Positions 1 to 8,799 are shown, numbered from the stretch's first letter. The stretch: DNA of 64,000 bases from CAVQYV01 sp963718295 [NCBI: uncultured Methylomirabilota bacterium] (GCA_963718295.1 CAVQYV010000012.1:9176-73175); one strand, 5' to 3'. Notes: generated by a model from the letters alone, not told the origin. Program-made: numbers and translations.

Positions 1-148
1 CTGTCGCTGCCAGGTGGCCTCTCCCCCTCCGGCCTTCCCATCGGTGATGCAGTTGATTGGCCGACCCTTCGGGGAAGAGAGCCTTCTGCGCCTCGGTCAC
101 GCATACGAGCAGGCCTTCCCCTTCCCTTCGCTGCCTTCGTTGGGTTAG
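1..148 (+). pseudogene. amidase (amidase signature family), C-terminal fragment, frameshifted
   Basis: The window opens inside the last part of an amidase gene. Frame 1 reads LSLPGGLSPSGLPIG, and after one extra base near position 46 the +2 frame continues QLIGRPFGEESLLRLGHAY and ends at TAG 146-148. The LPGGxSxSGLPIGxQLIGRPFxE string followed by LLRLGHAYEQ is the usual C-terminus of the amidase signature family. The frame change sits within G/T-rich sequence, so it may be a real lesion or a consensus error. Catalytic Ser-Ser-Lys residues lie upstream of the window, so substrate and activity cannot be judged. Confidence 0.7.
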
Positions 149-447
149 CCAGCCCTTATCCTGTCTGACTGTTCTTGAACCCACTGGGGGCGACCGATCG
201 CGATCAAAAAACAAGTTCACTCAGAAACCACGTCCGTCTCCCAGAAGCTTGGCAAAGTTCCCCGGGAAAGAGAAAACCACATCGCGAGCAGAGTTGGTTG
301 GGCAGAAAAATACAGAGGAAGGATCAAAACCGCGAGAGTTGTCCAGCGAGGCTCAGTGATCGAGAATCAAAGGGCGGGGAGCTTGCATAGCATTTCCGCT
401 TCTTGCCTGCCTTTCACCATTCGCCAGTGAACGTTGCCGGGCACCGG
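149..447. other. intergenic stretch, no gene seen
   Basis: About 300 bases between the amidase stop and the toxin-antitoxin pair. Open frames here are short, lack ribosome binding sites and have no recognisable composition. No strong hairpin or sigma-70 promoter was noticed. Confidence 0.5.
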
Positions 448-657
448 TCATGCGTATTCGTAAACGGGGGTTTCCATCACTCTGGCGGGCTTCTTACCTC
501 CTTTGATCAAGGCCTGGATGCGCTCCACGGTCTCAGGGGAAAAGAACTGCTCTCCGGTCTCCTGGCACACTCGGGCTGGCACATGTTCAATAACATAGAA
601 TCTCCCGCCTAACTCCAAGGCATAAGTGACTTCCGTTTCAATCATCGTTTCCTTCAT
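448..657 (-). CDS. YgiT/MqsA-type antitoxin-like protein lacking the first zinc CxxC
   Basis: A 69-residue protein whose core (EVTYALELGGRFYVIEHVPARVC, then GEQFFSPETVERIQALI) matches the YgiT-type antitoxin layout: a short beta module followed by a helix. Usual family members start with a CxxC zinc knuckle and have a second CxxC near ARVC. Here the N-terminus has no cysteine and only one cysteine remains at ARVC, so zinc binding is probably lost. It follows the DUF4258 gene by 12 bases on the same strand, toxin first then antitoxin, the common order for this pair. The role as antitoxin is inferred from family and context. Confidence 0.7.
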   Translation of the reverse strand: MKETMIETEVTYALELGGRFYVIEHVPARVCQETGEQFFSPETVERIQALIKGGKKPARVMETPVYEYA

Positions 658-669
658 TTGTTGTTCACC

Positions 670-990
670 TCATTCGTTCTGTTTCCTGAGCTTGAAGTCT
701 ATCCACAGCTTTGGGTCTGGTTCATACAGCGTGATGACCTTGATCAAGGAACGGCTGGGATAACTGCACTGCATGTGTAACGGCCGTCCAGCTTTCGTAA
801 ATCCCAGGATTAGACAACTTGGGCCATATTTATCTTTAGGGTAGTCTTCGACCACCTCACTCCTGCCCGATATTGCCTCCTCCACGTCCGTAATGCTGAT
901 GTTCCGAATAACGCTTTGGTCAACGGCATGCTTCGAGAGCTCGTACTGGCGCCGGAGTATCTTGCCTCGGATGTCCTCAAGAATACCCAT
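670..990 (-). CDS. DUF4258 family putative toxin
   Basis: A 106-residue protein with the DUF4258 pattern: an N-terminal helix ending in LSKHAVDQSVIRNISITDVEEAI, then VVEDYPKDKYGPSCLILGFT and a closing beta region with PLHMQCSY and VITLYEPDP. The family is RelE/ParE-like in fold and is usually encoded just before a YgiT-type antitoxin, as here. Expected role is a ribosome- or RNA-directed toxin neutralised by the downstream protein. The start is the ATG at 988-990. Confidence 0.8.
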   Translation of the reverse strand: MGILEDIRGKILRRQYELSKHAVDQSVIRNISITDVEEAISGRSEVVEDYPKDKYGPSCLILGFTKAGRPLHMQCSYPSRSLIKVITLYEPDPKLWIDFKLRKQNE

Positions 991-1215
991 AAATTCATCT
1001 TACTTGATTCCTTTTCCCCCGTCAATCGCTCTTGAGAGCTGGCGTTAGGTCTTTCGTGCGGTCAGCAAAGGGCTGCCACTTCCTGACTCTGGGCGCACGG
1101 GGAGGGGACGTTCGTGCAGAAAGTGCATTGCGCCTCTGTGCCCGGTTCCGAAGAAACCTCCACACCCGTTCCCCCCCCGGCTGTCCAAAGTCATTGATAC
1201 GGAGACCTTCCAAAC

Positions 1216-1252
1216 AAAAGAGGCAACAAGGATGACTCCTGCTGCCTCTTTG
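1216..1252 (-). terminator. hairpin terminator after the SMP-30-like gene
   Basis: Inverted repeat AAGAGGCA / TGCCTCTT with a loop of about 18 bases, flanked by A/T runs on both sides, so it could work in both directions. It lies 57 bases beyond the stop of the minus-strand SMP-30-like gene. Confidence 0.6.
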
Positions 1253-1308
1253 TGCCTTCATCGAACGGAATGGAGCGCTAACATTCCATCGAGGATCATC
1301 TCATCTCG

Positions 1309-2289
1309 CTACTTCACGGGGGGAGGGGGAATCGGCAGTCCCGCGTTGACCACCCGCACCTTGAATATAAGGCGCTTGAAGCCCTCGGTAATGTAAAGGG
1401 TCTTGTTATCGGGGCCGCCAAAGCGCGCGTTATCCGTTCCGGTTGCCCCCGGGTCCGGGGATTCGATCACGTCTATGATGTCTCCCTGGTTTGGTTCGAG
1501 CACATACACCTTGCCGCCTCCGAACATGGCGACATAGAGATTGCCCTTCTCGTCCATGCCCATGCTGTCCACACCCCAGCCGCCATTGAAGTGCCTGAGG
1601 ACATGGAGAAAGATGCACGCCTTGCCGCCGTTGATCATGTATCCCCTCAGGAGGCGATTGGTCCCGAATTCAGCCAGATAGATGAACTGCTCATCGGGAG
1701 AGAGGAGGATCCCGTTGGGGAAGGCCAGGTTTTCCATGATGGGGGTGACATCGCCGGTCTGGGCGTCTATCCGGTAAACAGCCCCTTTGGGATTGGAGAT
1801 ACTCGTGGCCCAGGTGTCCGAAAAATAGATGTTTCCCTTGGAATCGATGCACAGATCATTGGGCCCGTTCAGCTTGATGCCGTTGTAGGTGTGGCAGAGG
1901 GTCTTGACTTCCTTGGTCTTGGGGTCCAGGGAAACGATGCCCATATCCCGGTGGGCGATGAGGAGCCTTTTCTGTTTCCGGTCATAGATCATGCCGTTGG
2001 GCCCCAGAAGGTTTCCTGCGGCGCCGATGTTATAGAATTTCTCGTATTTCCCTTCCGGGGAGACCCTGGAAATCCAGCCGGCCTCGATCTCGACAAGATA
2101 GAGGTAGCCATCATCCGGATTATAGGACGGGCCTTCAATGAATCCTGAACCGGGAATCGTGGCAAACAATTCTACCGGCCCGGTGGTAACTCCCTTGGCA
2201 AGGGAAAGGGAGGGGATGCATAGAGCGAGAACGAGAACAAGGGTTAATGCCGGCAACTTCTATCTTTTCCATGTTTTCATGGCTTCCAT
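1309..2289 (-). CDS. secreted SMP-30/gluconolactonase/LRE-like beta-propeller protein with an in-frame TAG near its start
   Basis: The product is a six-bladed-propeller protein of about 320 residues. Motifs such as FIEGPSYNPDDGYLYLVE, LNGPNDLCIDSKGNIYFSD, LAFPNGILLSPDEQFIYLAE and GMDEKGNLYVAMF are typical of SMP-30-like calcium-dependent lactonases. The best start is ATG at 2289, 6 bases after GGAGG. It would give MEAMKTWKR, then TAG (2260-2262), then KLPALTLVLVLALC and a signal-peptide cleavage region ending SLSLA. So a normal signal peptide is interrupted by a single amber codon after nine codons. Without readthrough, translation could restart at TTG 2256, but that site has no ribosome binding site. 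The neighbours do not show a substrate. Confidence 0.75.
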
Positions 2290-2506
2290 TTCTGACCTCC
2301 TTTTGCGGGTTATGGGTGATAAGAAGCCGCCTTTTACAGAAAGTATTGGTAGTGCTGCCAGTGTGTGTCAAACAAAATGGAGCGCGTGAGGTTGGGATGT
2401 CGCCAGTCGCCACCATGCCTTGGCCTTTGGCCCCTTGCGCTCCATCGTTTAGGGAAGCGAGCCAAATTAGGGACAGCTCCCCAATTGCCCAATGCGAGAG
2501 GGCATT

Positions 2507-4390
2507 TCAGCGAGGAAGGCCGGCCTTGATGAGGCCCTCCACAACGTGCTGTCGATCCTTGTCGTGGAGAAAGGGGCTGGTGCTGCCCACGTAGGTTGCT
2601 GAGTAAGAGGGATTTTCCTTCAAACACTTCTCTGCCTCGGCCCGGGCCTCCTCCATCCGCCCCAGTTGAGCAAGGGAAGCAGCAAGCAACCCCCTGGCTA
2701 CACCCATGGGCGACATTTTCCTGAGGGTTTCGACCGCCCCTTGATAATCGTGGGCAACATACTGGCAAAAACCCAATGAGTACAGGTACCAGTTAGGATA
2801 ATTGGGGTTCAGGCGCATCGCCTCTTGGATTCGATGGATGGCCTCCTTCGGCTGACCTGTCCATCCATAGAATTCTGAGGCCAAGACAAGGATTCGGACG
2901 TCGTTGGGATTGGTTTTCAAGGCCTCTTCAAATTCAGCCCTCGCTTCGTCAAATTTCCTACCGCGGAGCAGGAAATAGGCCAAGGAGGCACGGGTGAGGC
3001 CGTCTCCCGGATCCAGGGCCACCGCCTTATAAATCAAATCCATGGCCTTTTGATAAGACTCCTTGGACTTGCCGGGGAGCCAGCCGTACTGCCAATCATA
3101 ATAATGGGTCCATGCGAGTAACCTGTAAGGCGGATCGTACTTCCGATCCAGGGCAATCGCCTTCTCACAAATCTCACGGGCCTTGGCGTTATCAGTGGGA
3201 GTAAAGTGCATTAATATCTCAAAGGCCTGCCAGTAAAGGCCGTAGGCATCCAGGCTATCCGGATGTTTGAGGGAGGCCCTGGCCATCTCCTCCTGGTAGA
3301 GCTTGCCGCCCAGGGACCCGATGATCTTCCGGGTCACCTCGTCCCGCACCCAGAAGACATCCTTCAGGGGACGATCAAACTGTTCCACCCAGAGATGGGT
3401 GCCGGCGATGGCATCGATGAGCTGAGCAGTCACGCGGACGCGATCCTGGGAGATCTGGGCGCTCCCCTCCAGCACGTAACGGACCCCTAACTCCTCCGCC
3501 ACCTGATGTACCTTCACCGCTTTGCCCTTATAAGTCAGCGTGGAGTTGCTGGCAATGACGAATATATCCTTGAACCGGGCCAGGGCGGAGATGATGTCCT
3601 CGGTTATGCCATCCACGATGAAATCCCGGGACTTGTCCGTACTCAGGTTCACAAAGGGCAGCACGGCGATGGAGTGCCGATCGGGCAGGGGATGGGCCAT
3701 CTTCTGAACGGAGGCGACCTGAGGGGTGCGAGAGGGAAGAAGGACGAAGCGCCAGAGGAGCCCAGCGGCAACGAGGAGGAGGATCCCGGCGGCCAGGGCG
3801 ATCTACACCCATTTTCTTCGGAAAGCCTTCTTGGCCTCCTTCACCCGATGAGCCGCTGCCCCCGGATGGGAGAGCAGGCGATAGACCTGGACCGGCTCGG
3901 CAATGTTCTTGAGGGTCTGCTTCCCTAAATCTTCATATTCGAATTCCAGCTTGCCCTTGACGTGATCATGCACCATGCTGGAGATGCAGATCCCTCCTCC
4001 CTCCGCCAGGGCCTGGAGGCGGGCGGCGATGTTCACGCCGTCTCCGTAGATCCGGCCCTCCTCCTCCATGACATCCCCGAGGCTGATCCCCATCCGGAAC
4101 TCCATCTTCCGGTGATAGGGGAGCTCGGCATTCCGCTCGGAAAGATCCCGCTGTATCTCCGCCGCACAGTTCACCGCATCCAAGACACTTTCGAAGCGGG
4201 CCAGTAAGCTATCCCCGATGGCATCCACCACTTGGCCTCGGTAGCGGCGGATCAGGGTCTCCATCGCCTCCTTGTAGGCAGCCAAGGTGCGGATGGTGCC
4301 CACATCATCATGGCTGATCAGGCGGGTATAGTCCTTGACGTCCGCGCTTAGGATTGCGATGAGCTTGCGGGTGATTCCCTCAGGAGTCAT
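2507..4390 (-). CDS. cyclase-TolB-TPR receptor, copy 1, split by one in-frame TAG
   Basis: Class III nucleotidyl cyclase domain (about residues 1-170), one membrane segment, a TolB/FlgO-like domain (PLPDRHSIAVLPFVNLSTD onward) and TPR repeats to the C-terminus. The locus is exactly 1884 bases, the same as the intact paralogue at 52.8 kb, and the frame is kept throughout. The single defect is TAG at 3803-3805, where the intact copy has TGG (Trp) at the start of the membrane segment. The result is either a soluble cyclase domain of 195 residues plus an unexpressed receptor half, or a full protein if TAG is read through. Cyclase residues (SADVKDYT metal Asp, second Asp in AIGDSLLARF, GDGVNIAARL) are all present. 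Start ATG follows GGAGGACCTCCC. Confidence 0.85.
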
Positions 4391-4437
4391 GGGAGGTCCT
4401 CCTCATCATGGAGGCTGCCGTAACCGCGGTGAATGAC

Positions 4438-4486
4438 AAAAAGGCACCGTGACCTTTTGTTGAAAGATCCATCCGGTGCCTTTTTT
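4438..4486 (-). terminator. GGCACCG-type hairpin in the leader of cyclase copy 1
   Basis: Stem AAAAAGGCACCG / CGGTGCCTTTTTT with T-runs on both strands. On the minus strand it lies between the promoter at 4595-4623 and the start codon of copy 1, so it is placed as a transcription attenuator and not as an end-of-gene terminator. Similar hairpins recur at 36.86, 45.20 and 62.55 kb. Confidence 0.6.
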
Positions 4487-4594
4487 GTACCTATCGCCTT
4501 CTGCCGAAAAAGGGGATTGCCGCATCTCCACTTGTCCAGAGGCCATTTCCATTTTGGGAGAAATTTCGAAGAAATAGCTAACCCTCTGGCAAAC

Positions 4595-4623
4595 TTTTTA
4601 CGCCTCCCGTGATTTCTTGTCAA
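4595..4623 (-). promoter_or_regulatory. sigma-70-like promoter for cyclase copy 1
   Basis: Minus strand TTGACA, 17-base spacer, TAAAAA. It is followed by a leader of about 200 bases before the cyclase ATG. The leader contains a CCAGAGG / CCTCTGG stem and the GGCACCG hairpin. Confidence 0.65.
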
Positions 4624-4646
4624 TCGGTTTCTCAAAACTCGGGTTC

Positions 4647-5180
4647 TTAGGTTTTTTGGCAGAGCTCGATGCGGACCCCTCTCATGCTTTCAGGCTTGAG
4701 GAAGGCGATGGGCACCCCGTGCAGCCCGATTCGAGCCTTCTCTTCCTCGGCTGCCAGGCCCTGCGCCTTTGCCTCCCGAAGCGCCGCCTCGATGTCTTCC
4801 ACCTCGAAGCTTATGTGATGGATTCCTTCGCCATGCGTCTTCAGAAACCCGCCGATGAGGCTGTCGGGCCGATGGTCCTCGAGGAGTTCCACCTCGTCCC
4901 CCCCGACGTACGCAAAAATGGCCTTCAGCTCGCCCCGCTGCTTCAGATCGCTCAACTCGCAGCCGAACATGTCCCGATAGAGCCGGGCCGCCTCCTCTAC
5001 GCTCTCCACCGCCACCCCGACGTGATGGAGCCTGGTTACCCCCATCTTCCCCATCCCCTTCAGACCGGATGGCCCTGCATCGCTACCTTCGGCCTTCGAC
5101 CCCGATGAGAACAGGGTCTGATAAACTGCCGTGGCTGCAAAAGCGCCACTCGCTGCCTTCAAAAACGCTCTCCGGTTCAT
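4647..5180 (-). CDS. Tat-exported VOC/glyoxalase-fold protein, methylmalonyl-CoA epimerase-like
   Basis: A 177-residue protein. Residues 1-32 form a twin-arginine signal (MNRRAFLKAASGAFAATAVY). The mature part starts near TRLHHVGVAVESVEEAARLY and is a vicinal-oxygen-chelate fold with metal-ligand candidates His (LHHVGV), Glu (EVELLE), His (GIHHISFEV) and Glu (RIELCQ). It most resembles methylmalonyl-CoA epimerase, a cytosolic enzyme, so a Tat signal is unexpected; the substrate outside the cytoplasm is unknown. The start is the ATG at 5178-5180 with AAAGGAG about 7 bases upstream. It lies on the same strand as cyclase copy 1, but the cyclase has its own promoter between the two genes. Confidence 0.8.
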   Translation of the reverse strand: MNRRAFLKAASGAFAATAVYQTLFSSGSKAEGSDAGPSGLKGMGKMGVTRLHHVGVAVESVEEAARLYRDMFGCELSDLKQRGELKAIFAYVGGDEVELLEDHRPDSLIGGFLKTHGEGIHHISFEVEDIEAALREAKAQGLAAEEEKARIGLHGVPIAFLKPESMRGVRIELCQKT

Positions 5181-5299
5181 ACATAACTCCTTTCTTTGGT
5201 TGCTGCCATCTTGTCTGTCTTCCTCTGCGCGGGCTTCTCAAGAAAAACGCGAGCGCCCGCGGTCAGCGGGGCGCGTAACGCGTCCGCAGCCGCATCCCG

Positions 5300-5551
5300 T
5301 CAGGCGCGTTGGATTACGTAAAAAACGTACCCGTAGTTATCCTCGGAGCACTGGAAGACTTCGATCTCTCTGATCGTCTCTGCGGCAAGCTCTTTGACTG
5401 AAAGGTCCGGGTGATCAAGAAGCGCTTTCGCGCGAGGCGCGAGAATATCGTAGTACCCGTCCACCCATGCATCTCGGGGCAGCGTCTCAATGGCAAGCAC
5501 CCGGTACCCTGCGTTTTCAGCAGCTTCAATATTTTGTTGGATAGATTGCAT
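5300..5551 (-). pseudogene. SAM-dependent methyltransferase, C-terminal fragment
   Basis: 83 residues, starting QSIQQNIEAAENAGYRVLA, continuing LPRDAWVDGYYDILAPRAK and ending NYGYVFYVIQRA. This matches the last third of class I methyltransferases that end with a DAWxxxYY region and a YGYVFYIMQ tail. The SAM-binding Rossmann part (GxGxG) is absent upstream, so this is a remnant, not a working gene. It lies between the Tat-VOC gene and the hydrogenase promoter. Confidence 0.6.
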
Positions 5552-5730
5552 ATCCGGATACCCAGATCGGAAGAACTCCCTTACCGCAAGGGTATCGATG
5601 GGGTATACGCTTCGGATCTACACTTAGCACAGTTCTCCTTCTGGAGGCAAGCATTTAAGATCCTTATATTTAAGATCTTTACCAAGGGTGTGCGCCAGCA
5701 ATTGGGAGCGTCCATTCAGCCTATTCAGTA

Positions 5731-5759
5731 TTGACTTTTCAAATCCGGTTTAGTATAAG
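5731..5759 (+). promoter_or_regulatory. sigma-70-like promoter of the hydrogenase operon
   Basis: TTGACT, 17-base spacer, TATAAG, ending 49 bases before the hydrogenase small-subunit ATG. A strong ribosome binding site (AAAGGGGAGGG) follows. Confidence 0.7.
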
Positions 5760-5808
5760 GAGCCCCAGTTTCTTACCCTAGTACCTTTAGAAAGGGGAGG
5801 GCAACAAC

Positions 5809-6717
5809 ATGCAACTATCGCGTCGACAGTTTCTAAAGCTCTGCGGTGGGTCGGCGATCGCCCTCGGATTCTCCGATACCCTGCTGGCACAGGTGGTCTT
5901 TGCTTTAGAAAAGGCCGTGGAGGGTAATCCAGCAGTCATCTGGCTACAGGGCTCCTCCTGTACGGGTTGTTCCGTGTCCCTGCTGAACAGCGTCCACCCC
6001 ACCATCGAAGAAGTGTTGCTGAAGATCATCAGCCTCCGATTCCACCCCAACATCTCTGCAGCCTCAGGGGATCTGGCAATCAAAGCCATCGAAGAGACGG
6101 CCAAATCGGGCAAGTTCTATCTGGTGGTAGAGGGGTCGATAGCCACCAAGGAGGATGGCCTTTACACCATTATTGGAGAACATGGGGATAAAGGAATCAC
6201 GATGGTGGACTGGATGCGAAGCCTGGGCAAGGATGCAGCGGGGGTTCTTGCCTTCGGTACCTGCTCTGCCTTCGGCGGGATCCCTGCAGCCAAGCCCAAC
6301 CCCACCGGCGCCATGTCTGTGAAGGAGTTCTTCGCCAAGGAGAAGATCGCCACTCCAGTCATCAATGTTTCGGGCTGTCCTCCTCATCCGGACTGGATGG
6401 TAGGAACCCTCGCCCACCTTCTTTCCTACGGTTTGCCCAAAATGGACGAAGACGGTCGACCTCTCCTCTTCTACGGAAAGAACCAACATGAGAATTGCCC
6501 CTTCCGCGGCTACTACGAGGAAAAGAAATTTGCCAAATATTTCGGGGACGAAGGCTGCCGATACGTGTTGGGCTGTAAAGGTCCCTTTGCTTACGCCGAT
6601 TGTTGGTACAGACGCTGGAATAACGGGCCAAACTGGTGTGTGCAGAATGCCATCTGTCTTGGCTGCGTGGAGCCGGGCTTCCCTGACGCCCTGACTCCCA
6701 TGTATTGGAATGAGTGA
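5809..6717 (+). CDS. hynA: periplasmic [NiFe] hydrogenase small subunit
   Basis: A 302-residue electron-transfer subunit of a group 1 [NiFe] hydrogenase. A Tat motif SRRQFLK (residues 4-10) heads a signal peptide ending near residue 32, so the folded dimer is exported. Iron-sulphur ligands can be assigned: proximal [4Fe-4S] Cys51, Cys54, Cys152 and Cys190; distal [4Fe-4S] His227, Cys230, Cys250 and Cys256; medial cluster Cys265, Cys283 and Cys286. No C-terminal membrane helix is present, so the enzyme is likely soluble in the periplasm and passes electrons to a c-type cytochrome, as in sulphate reducers. It is the first gene of the operon, 30 bases ahead of the large subunit. Confidence 0.95.
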   Translation: MQLSRRQFLKLCGGSAIALGFSDTLLAQVVFALEKAVEGNPAVIWLQGSSCTGCSVSLLNSVHPTIEEVLLKIISLRFHPNISAASGDLAIKAIEETAKSGKFYLVVEGSIATKEDGLYTIIGEHGDKGITMVDWMRSLGKDAAGVLAFGTCSAFGGIPAAKPNPTGAMSVKEFFAKEKIATPVINVSGCPPHPDWMVGTLAHLLSYGLPKMDEDGRPLLFYGKNQHENCPFRGYYEEKKFAKYFGDEGCRYVLGCKGPFAYADCWYRRWNNGPNWCVQNAICLGCVEPGFPDALTPMYWNE

Positions 6718-6747
6718 ATCCATCTCTGCTAAGGGGAGGACTGAAAG

Positions 6748-8232
6748 ATGGCAAGAAAGATCGTAGTTGATCCTGTGACCCGCATCGAGGGCCACTTGAA
6801 GATAGAAGTCGAGGTGGAGGCTGGGAAGGTGGTCGATGCCAGGAGCACCGGTACCCTCTGGCGAGGATGGGAGGTGATCCTTCAGGGGAGGGACCCCAGA
6901 GATGCTTCCCAGATCGCCCAGCGGATCTGCGGGGTCTGCCCAACCGCCCATTCCATGGCCTCCTCCAGGTGTCTGGACGATGCCTTTGGGGTCAAGATCC
7001 CCACCAATGGACGCCTGATCCGAAACCTCATCTTCGGGTCCAATTTCATCCAATCCCACCTGCTCCACTTCTTTCATCTCACCGCCCTCGATTACGTCAA
7101 AGGTCCGAACGTAGCCCCCTTCGTTCCCCGATACGAGGGAGCCAATTTCTATCGACTGGACCAGGCCACCAACGACGAGGCAGTCCGCCGCTATCTCAAG
7201 GCCCTGGAGATGCGGAACAAGGCCCACCAGATGTTGGCGGTCTTCGGCGGCCACATGCCTCACGTCTCCGGGATCGTGGCCGGCGGGGCCACAGAAATCC
7301 CTACCGTAGACAAGGTGACCAACTTCCTGTGGCGGCTCCGAGAGCTCCAGGAGTTCATCGACCAGGTCTACTTGCCCACGGTGTATCTGGTTGCCTCTGC
7401 CTACAAAGACTATCTGTCGATTGGCGCGGGATGCAAGAACTTCCTGTGTTACGGCCTCTTTGACCTGGACGACGAGGGCAGCCAGAAGCTGTTCCCCGCT
7501 GGGGTATTCATGGACGGAAAACTGCTGCCATTGGATCCGACCAAGATCAGCGAGGATGTGAAGCACGCCTGGTACAAAGATGAGACCTCTGGACTTCATC
7601 CGAGCGCAGGAGCCACCGTCCCCGACGCCCGCAAGCCAAACGGCTACACCTGGCTGAAGGCGCCCCGCTACGATGGAAGACCTGTTGAGGTGGGACCGCT
7701 GGCCCGGGCCTGGATCGCCAACCCGGTCCTCAGCAAGCATGCCAATGCCTTCCTGGGAGTGGGCCCGGATCAAGAAGTCCGCTTCCGTGACTTGGGCGAA
7801 GCAGCCTTTTCCGTCCTGGGCCGACATGCAGCCAGGGCCGAGGAATGCCGGGTAGTGGCTCAAGCCATGGAGAAGTGGCTTTCCGAGTTGAAGATGGGGG
7901 AGAGATCCTCCGTTACGGTCAAGGTGCCTCAGGAGTCCAAAGGGGCGGGGATGACCGATGCCCCCCGAGGCGCTCTGGGTCACTGGATCTCCATCCAGGG
8001 AGGGAAGATCGACAATTATCAGGCGGTGGTCCCCACCACCTGGAACTCAGGGCCCAGGGACGACAAGGGTGTACCCGGACCCATGGAGCAGGCCCTCTTG
8101 GGGACCCAGGTCTCCGACCCGGATCATCCCATCGAGCTGGTTCGGGTGGTCAGATCTTTCGATCCTTGCCTGGCCTGTGCCATTCACGTGATCGATGCAA
8201 GGGGTTTGCGGCCCGGGGTCAAGATTCTGTAG
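6748..8232 (+). CDS. hynB: [NiFe] hydrogenase large subunit
   Basis: A 494-residue catalytic subunit carrying the Ni-Fe(CN)2CO centre. The L1 motif RICGVCPTAH (Cys61, Cys64, His68) and L2 motif DPCLACAIH (Cys474, Cys477, His480) supply the four cysteine ligands. Fourteen residues follow His480 (VIDARGLRPGVKIL); these are the C-terminal extension removed by the maturation protease encoded next. Length and motifs fit group 1 uptake hydrogenases. It has no signal of its own and would be co-exported with the Tat-bearing small subunit. The start ATG has AGGGGAGGA ahead of it. Confidence 0.96.
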   Translation: MARKIVVDPVTRIEGHLKIEVEVEAGKVVDARSTGTLWRGWEVILQGRDPRDASQIAQRICGVCPTAHSMASSRCLDDAFGVKIPTNGRLIRNLIFGSNFIQSHLLHFFHLTALDYVKGPNVAPFVPRYEGANFYRLDQATNDEAVRRYLKALEMRNKAHQMLAVFGGHMPHVSGIVAGGATEIPTVDKVTNFLWRLRELQEFIDQVYLPTVYLVASAYKDYLSIGAGCKNFLCYGLFDLDDEGSQKLFPAGVFMDGKLLPLDPTKISEDVKHAWYKDETSGLHPSAGATVPDARKPNGYTWLKAPRYDGRPVEVGPLARAWIANPVLSKHANAFLGVGPDQEVRFRDLGEAAFSVLGRHAARAEECRVVAQAMEKWLSELKMGERSSVTVKVPQESKGAGMTDAPRGALGHWISIQGGKIDNYQAVVPTTWNSGPRDDKGVPGPMEQALLGTQVSDPDHPIELVRVVRSFDPCLACAIHVIDARGLRPGVKIL

Positions 8233-8264
8233 GCCCTTCCGGGGAAGGGTGGGTCTCGAAGGCG

Positions 8265-8292
8265 AAAAAGGGCTGCTTCGGCAGCCCTTTTT
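8265..8292. terminator. hairpin between the hydrogenase large subunit and maturation protease
   Basis: A near-perfect stem AAAAAGGGCTGC / GCAGCCCTTTTT around a TTCG tetraloop, with T-run: a strong intrinsic terminator. It lies inside the operon, 12 bases before the protease ATG, so it probably lowers protease expression relative to the structural genes. Confidence 0.8.
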
Positions 8293-8304
8293 GTTAGGGG
8301 GAAG

Positions 8305-8799
8305 ATGACATCTCGGGAAAAGAAGATCCTCGTCTGCGGGATCGGAAACACCCTGCTTCAGGATGAAGGGGTGGGAGTGCATGTGGTGCGAGAGCTGAAG
8401 AGGTCTTCGCTGCCGCCATCCGTTGAGCTTATCGAGGCTGGAACGATGCTCCTGGACTTCCTCTTTCAGATGCAGGAGGCGAGGCAGGTGATCCTCATCG
8501 ATGCGATGAAGGCGGATGGGCCACCGGGAAGCATCTACCTCTTGGACGGACAGCAACTGATAGAAGCCCAAGCGGATCATCCCCTCTCCCTGCACCAGGT
8601 AGATGCAGTGCAAGTGCTGCGGATCATGGCCCTGGATGAGGATCCTCCGCCCTGCCAGGTCATCGGAATCGAGCCGGCGAGCCTGGAGTGGGGATTGGAG
8701 TTATCAGAGATCATCCAAGCGAAGATGCCCGAGATCTTGCAAGTCGCTCAAGACCTGATACAGAGCGCCCTATCGATCGAAGGGGTAAATAACAGCTAA
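8305..8799 (+). CDS. hyaD: hydrogenase maturation endopeptidase (HyaD/HybD family)
   Basis: A 164-residue protease that removes the C-terminal tail of the large subunit after nickel insertion. The family's nickel-sensing acidic residues and histidine are visible: LLQDEGVGVH near residues 18-27, LIDAMKADG near residues 66-74 and SLHQ near residue 96. The GIGNTLLxDEGVG string is diagnostic. It follows the large subunit after a strong terminator hairpin and has its own ribosome binding site (AGGGGGAAG). No metallocentre assembly genes (hypA-F) are in the window, so those must be elsewhere. Confidence 0.92.
   Translation: MTSREKKILVCGIGNTLLQDEGVGVHVVRELKRSSLPPSVELIEAGTMLLDFLFQMQEARQVILIDAMKADGPPGSIYLLDGQQLIEAQADHPLSLHQVDAVQVLRIMALDEDPPPCQVIGIEPASLEWGLELSEIIQAKMPEILQVAQDLIQSALSIEGVNNS

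Noticed and set aside
1022-1261. Short overlapping frames on both strands between the DUF4258 and SMP-30 genes
   Set aside because: No ribosome binding site, unlikely composition, and the region holds the SMP-30 gene terminator.
5572-5584. AGATCGGAAGAAC, close to a common sequencing-adapter sequence
   Set aside because: It differs from the adapter after 11 bases and sequence continues naturally into the hydrogenase promoter; treated as chance.
6064-7983. 639-residue open frame antisense to the hydrogenase genes
   Set aside because: It mirrors the codon bias of the two hydrogenase subunits on the other strand, has no ribosome site and no family pattern.
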